Source: Pseudoruminococcus_B sp937901805 (GTDB lineage Bacteria; Bacillota; Clostridia; Oscillospirales; Ruminococcaceae). Taken from it: a stretch of DNA of 16,816 bases. The position numbers and the translations under genes are program-made. Numbering within the stretch: the first letter of the stretch is position 1; every line of letters begins with the position of its first letter. The notes under the pieces are model-generated. The model was not told the origin of the DNA. It ran no database searches and worked only from the letters and a program-made list of their open reading frames with translations. Shown in pieces: positions 14,725 to 16,816 of the stretch. Location of the stretch: positions 1 to 16,816 of the forward strand of contig CAUWNS010000036.1 of NCBI GenBank assembly GCA_963560245.1. Direction: 5' to 3'.

Positions 14725-15953
14725 TGTACCCCCTTCCAATCCACCCAGCGATATTCCCTTGCAAGGATGGTACTTGCAAAATATCGGATATCGTCCATGG
14801 CATGGTCATTTTCTTTGATAACTTTATCTTCGGCCGCTTTATCATCCCAACTATAGGCTTGGAATTCCCGAATAGAATCTTTGCAGGAATTATGGATCAG
14901 GAGTTTCCCCGCATTGAGCAGGGAAGCAGTCGTGCGGATTCCATCAAGCACCCGGTTGTCCGCCGCCATCACCTGGAATTTCCCATGCCTGCGAATGCAC
15001 TCGATAAAAGACGCAGCCGATGGATCCACAATCACATACTGGATATACCGCCCTGTCGTCAGGCGTTCCAACTCGGCATAATGTTCTTCATCCGTGCGCT
15101 GCCGGATTTCCTCCCGGCTGTTATAATAGCTCTCTGCAATGCGGATGGCCCGGTTCGGCTGTACACACCACAGCCCCATACTGCACGGGTTTCTTGTTCC
15201 GTAATCTATCGACACATAGAACGCGCCCTGAATCCCCTGGATTTCTCCGGAATACAGGTATTTTCCCATATCCCCTGCAAAAAACGGATAGACAAGGCCT
15301 TCTGCCGCGCACCACAACCCCCGGATGTACCGGTCATAAAACACTCCGGTAAACATGGACTTATACCGTTCCAAGGTTCTTTCCGTCAAGCCGGGGTTGT
15401 CCGTCATCTCAAAGTGAAGATACAGGGCATTACGTTCTTTGTGCCGCTGAATCCATTCAAGATAAAACCAATGCTGTGGGCTTCCAGGGTTGCAGGAAAA
15501 CCATAGTTTGGCCCCGTCCACCGAGCAGCCGGTCAGCGCCTGCTCCACAAAAGAGCGTGGCATGAGCACCACCTCGTCCAGCAGCACGCCGGCCAGTGTA
15601 CGTCCTTGAATCAGCGTGAAAGAGGATTCATCCTTACCGCCAAATACTTCAAAGTAATTAGTGACGGCTCCACGCTGCACTTCCAGGATTTTGTCCGCTC
15701 TTCGCCAACGCAGCGTATATCGCTCCTTTGCCAGCGTCATGGAGATAAAGGGAACAATGATATTTTTACTGGCACTGTCTACCGTTTTCCCACAGATACC
15801 GAAACGCTGCCCAGAGAACTCTCTCATGGCCCAGTCGATGAATGACCACATCATGATGGAAGTCTTGCCAGACCGGACTGCACCGTCGCAAATAATGGCA
15901 TCATAGCTGGAATACGGGAAAGCAAGGATTTTCTTTTGTTTTAGGCTAATCAT
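14721..15953 (-). CDS. terL: Terminase large subunit
   Basis: This is the packaging ATPase and nuclease, 410 residues from the ATG at 15953. A TTG at 15977 is in frame, but the ATG is better supported because it overlaps the restored stop of the preceding gene (ATGATTAG), just as that gene overlaps TerS. The Walker A motif is GAVRSGKT (residues 24 to 31), and the Walker B motif is VLLDE with Asp126 and Glu127. SCNPGSPQHWFYLEW is the coupling region. The RNase H-like nuclease domain has VSIDYGTRNP near 240, YVIVDPSAASF near 305 and a late NDHAMDDIRYFAS near 390 that supplies the third acidic residue. Residues fit the PBSX/SPP1-like group. The C-terminal end (EYRWVDWKGVQ) overlaps the portal start. 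Confidence 0.94.
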   Translation of the reverse strand: MISLKQKKILAFPYSSYDAIICDGAVRSGKTSIMMWSFIDWAMREFSGQRFGICGKTVDSASKNIIVPFISMTLAKERYTLRWRRADKILEVQRGAVTNYFEVFGGKDESSFTLIQGRTLAGVLLDEVVLMPRSFVEQALTGCSVDGAKLWFSCNPGSPQHWFYLEWIQRHKERNALYLHFEMTDNPGLTERTLERYKSMFTGVFYDRYIRGLWCAAEGLVYPFFAGDMGKYLYSGEIQGIQGAFYVSIDYGTRNPCSMGLWCVQPNRAIRIAESYYNSREEIRQRTDEEHYAELERLTTGRYIQYVIVDPSAASFIECIRRHGKFQVMAADNRVLDGIRTTASLLNAGKLLIHNSCKDSIREFQAYSWDDKAAEDKVIKENDHAMDDIRYFASTILAREYRWVDWKGVQ

Positions 15954-16162
15954 CAAAAACACCAGCCAGAAGTTCAAATGGTTTGCAGTTTGTCAATTTT
16001 GCGATTTTTTTCAATCGTGCCTAACGACGGAATCACTCTTCCAGTTTCCCATTTTGCAACCGTTGCACGATTTACGCATAGACAATAAGCTATATCGAAC
16101 TGTGATTTTTTTGCACTTTTTCTCACTGATTTTATGTTTTTTGAAAGTACTATTTTATTCAT
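15946..16162 (-). pseudogene. Xre-type helix-turn-helix protein, apparently frameshifted near its 3' end
   Basis: The ATG at 16162 overlaps the TerS stop by 8 bases (ATGAATAA) and has GGAGGAG ten bases upstream. The intact frame reads through 62 residues to a TGA at 15974: KNIKSVRKSAKKSQFDIAYC, then VNRATVAKWETGRVIPS, a clear Cro/CI-type helix-turn-helix, but then NRKIDKLQTI, which is poor for this family. If one base of the A7 run at 16005 to 16011 is left out, the end reads TIEKIAKLTNCKPFELLAG and stops at a TAG at 15946, giving 71 residues with a normal Xre C-terminus and an 8-base overlap with TerL. The region is rich in A and T. A mutation, a base-calling error in a homopolymer, or transcript slippage are all possible. 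Confidence 0.8.
16005..16011 (-). other. A7 homopolymer, the likely frameshift or slippage site
   Basis: On the minus strand the sequence is ATTGAAAAAAATCGC. With seven A the frame ends early; with six it continues into the Xre-like C-terminus that ends at 15946. The expected length of 217 bases from the ATG to the restored stop is one more than a multiple of three, as a single extra base would require. Confidence 0.7.
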
Positions 16163-16577
16163 CGCTCTCCAACTCCTCCGCCAGTTCTTTCAGGCTCTGG
16201 CTCAGGCCATCATCCTTAGCCGTGTCGCCTGATCTGCCGCCGAATGCCGTAAATTTATCGATCAATGTACCCAAAGCGGTAGTAATTTGAGCTGGGGAAG
16301 CTCCCGCTAGTTTCTCGGGCTTATTTAATTCTTCCAAACCCTTACCGATAATTTCGCAAACCAATCCTCTTTGACTTTCCATGTAAGCCAAAATATCGGC
16401 GGTGTTTTCTTCTTTTTTCTGTTCTAGTTTTTTCTCAATTTCTCCGGCTTCTTCCAGAGCTTTCTTGGCGCTGTCCCAGGAAACACTGGTGCGCTTGGCG
16501 GCAAGATTGACCGATTGGCACTCCAGATAATCAGCCACTATTTTCTTTTTCTGCTTATCCGTCAGCCGCCTTGCCAC
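16155..16577 (-). CDS. terS: Terminase small subunit
   Basis: A 140-residue protein that recognises the packaging site and recruits TerL. I choose the GTG at 16577, giving MARRLTDKQKKKIVADYLEC, because GAGGTGG ends five bases before it; two earlier in-frame GTG codons at 16586 and 16583 lie inside that ribosome binding site. The N-terminal part (about residues 4 to 45) has the LTDKQKKKIVADYLE helix and the NLAAKRTSVSWDSAKKALEE helix-turn-helix seen in many Firmicutes small terminases. The middle is a helical oligomerisation region with ADILAYMESQRGLVCEIIGK and a stretch AQITTALGTLIDKFTAFGG, and the acidic C-terminus (SLKELAEELESDE) probably binds TerL. The gene follows the methyltransferase by about 40 bases. 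Confidence 0.88.
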   Translation of the reverse strand: MARRLTDKQKKKIVADYLECQSVNLAAKRTSVSWDSAKKALEEAGEIEKKLEQKKEENTADILAYMESQRGLVCEIIGKGLEELNKPEKLAGASPAQITTALGTLIDKFTAFGGRSGDTAKDDGLSQSLKELAEELESDE

Positions 16578-16616
16578 GCTCACCACCTCGAAATTTCAAA
16601 CTACTATACATATCTA

Positions 16617-16816
16617 TCAATCTAATTTCAGACAGGAGCACTTATTGCTCACCGCCTTTTCAATGCGTTCCTTGGCCGTCTCAAAATATCTTTTATCCAA
16701 CTCGATACCAGTGAAATCCCGCTTAGTACGAATACAGGCAACGCCCGTGGAGCCGCTCCCTATAAAAGGGTCAAGAACCATTCCACCTTCCGGGCAGATC
16801 GCAAGTAGGCATTCAA
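16617..16816 (-). CDS. DNA methyltransferase, C-terminal end (runs off right edge)
   Basis: The last 66 codons of a gene entering from the right edge and ending at a TGA at 16617. The visible protein contains PEGGMVLDPFIGSGSTGVAC, then RTKRDFTGIELDKRYFETAK and ends KCSCLKLD. DPFIGSGSTG is motif I, the S-adenosylmethionine-binding loop, and the following IELDKRYFETA is motif II. Motif I close to the C-terminus is the order found in the beta class of N6-adenine or N4-cytosine methyltransferases (N6_N4_Mtase family), with the catalytic (S/D)PP(Y/W) motif upstream, outside the window. It may protect the phage genome from host restriction. Recognition sequence and base cannot be seen here. Confidence 0.88.
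   Translation of the reverse strand, partial: ECLLAICPEGGMVLDPFIGSGSTGVACIRTKRDFTGIELDKRYFETAKERIEKAVSNKCSCLKLD

Noticed and set aside
14724..15506. A 260-codon open frame on the plus strand
   Set aside because: It is antisense to TerL, whose Walker A, Walker B and nuclease motifs are all intact on the other strand.
15954..15977. A TTG start at 15977 for TerL
   Set aside because: It has no ribosome binding site, and the eight extra residues are explained by overlap with the preceding frameshifted gene. The ATG at 15953 fits the overlap style of the neighbours.
16578..16616. A promoter in the short spacer between methyltransferase and TerS
   Set aside because: TTGATA and TATAGT are present but only about six bases apart, so they cannot form a normal -35/-10 pair.
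1..16816. Integrase, attachment site, CRISPR array, tRNA, insertion sequence or diversity-generating element
   Set aside because: Nothing in the sequence has the form of any of these. The window is nearly filled by structural genes on one strand.

Overview
The window is a late-gene (packaging, head and tail) block of a siphophage or prophage. Every supported gene lies on the minus strand, so transcription runs from the right edge to the left. The gene order (TerS, TerL, portal, Min_cap2-type minor capsid protein, Gp20-type scaffold, major capsid, three small minor-capsid/neck proteins, tail tube, two tail chaperones, tape measure, Dit, Gp37-like tip protein, fibre) matches the A118-like architecture of phages of low-GC Gram-positive bacteria. 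The strong AGGAGG-type ribosome binding sites, the roughly even base composition and the protein families suggest a host in the Clostridia, perhaps a gut Lachnospiraceae or Oscillospirales member. The host assignment is inference; there is no 16S or host gene in the window.

Packaging (16816 to 13319): the 3' end of a DNA methyltransferase is followed by the small terminase, a small Xre-type helix-turn-helix gene that looks frameshifted at an A7 run, the large terminase, the portal, and a 57-residue protein that resembles a detached portal tail. These genes overlap or nearly touch, which indicates one translationally coupled transcript.

Head (13148 to 7837): the Min_cap2/MuF-like minor capsid protein carries an extra C-terminal domain that reads like a BECR-fold RNase toxin. 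It is followed, with an ATGA overlap, by a 70-residue acidic protein that is a good candidate immunity factor. Two hairpins, one with the form of an intrinsic terminator, separate this pair from the scaffold gene. The major capsid protein ends in an Ig-like/carboxypeptidase-regulatory-like domain and is followed by a head-fibre-like protein, so the capsid surface is probably decorated. Four small connector, stopper and tail-completion proteins follow.

Tail (7880 to 1): tail terminator-like protein, tail tube, two chaperones, a 48-residue zinc ribbon that starts inside the second chaperone gene, a tape measure of about 970 residues, Dit, the Gp37-like tip protein and the N-terminal 332 residues of a fibre or receptor-binding protein that runs off the left edge.

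There is no gene-free stretch longer than about 190 bases. No tRNA, rRNA, CRISPR array, insertion sequence, integrase or attachment site was seen. The features most worth following up are the MuF toxin/immunity pair with its downstream hairpins, and the frameshifted regulator between the two terminase genes.
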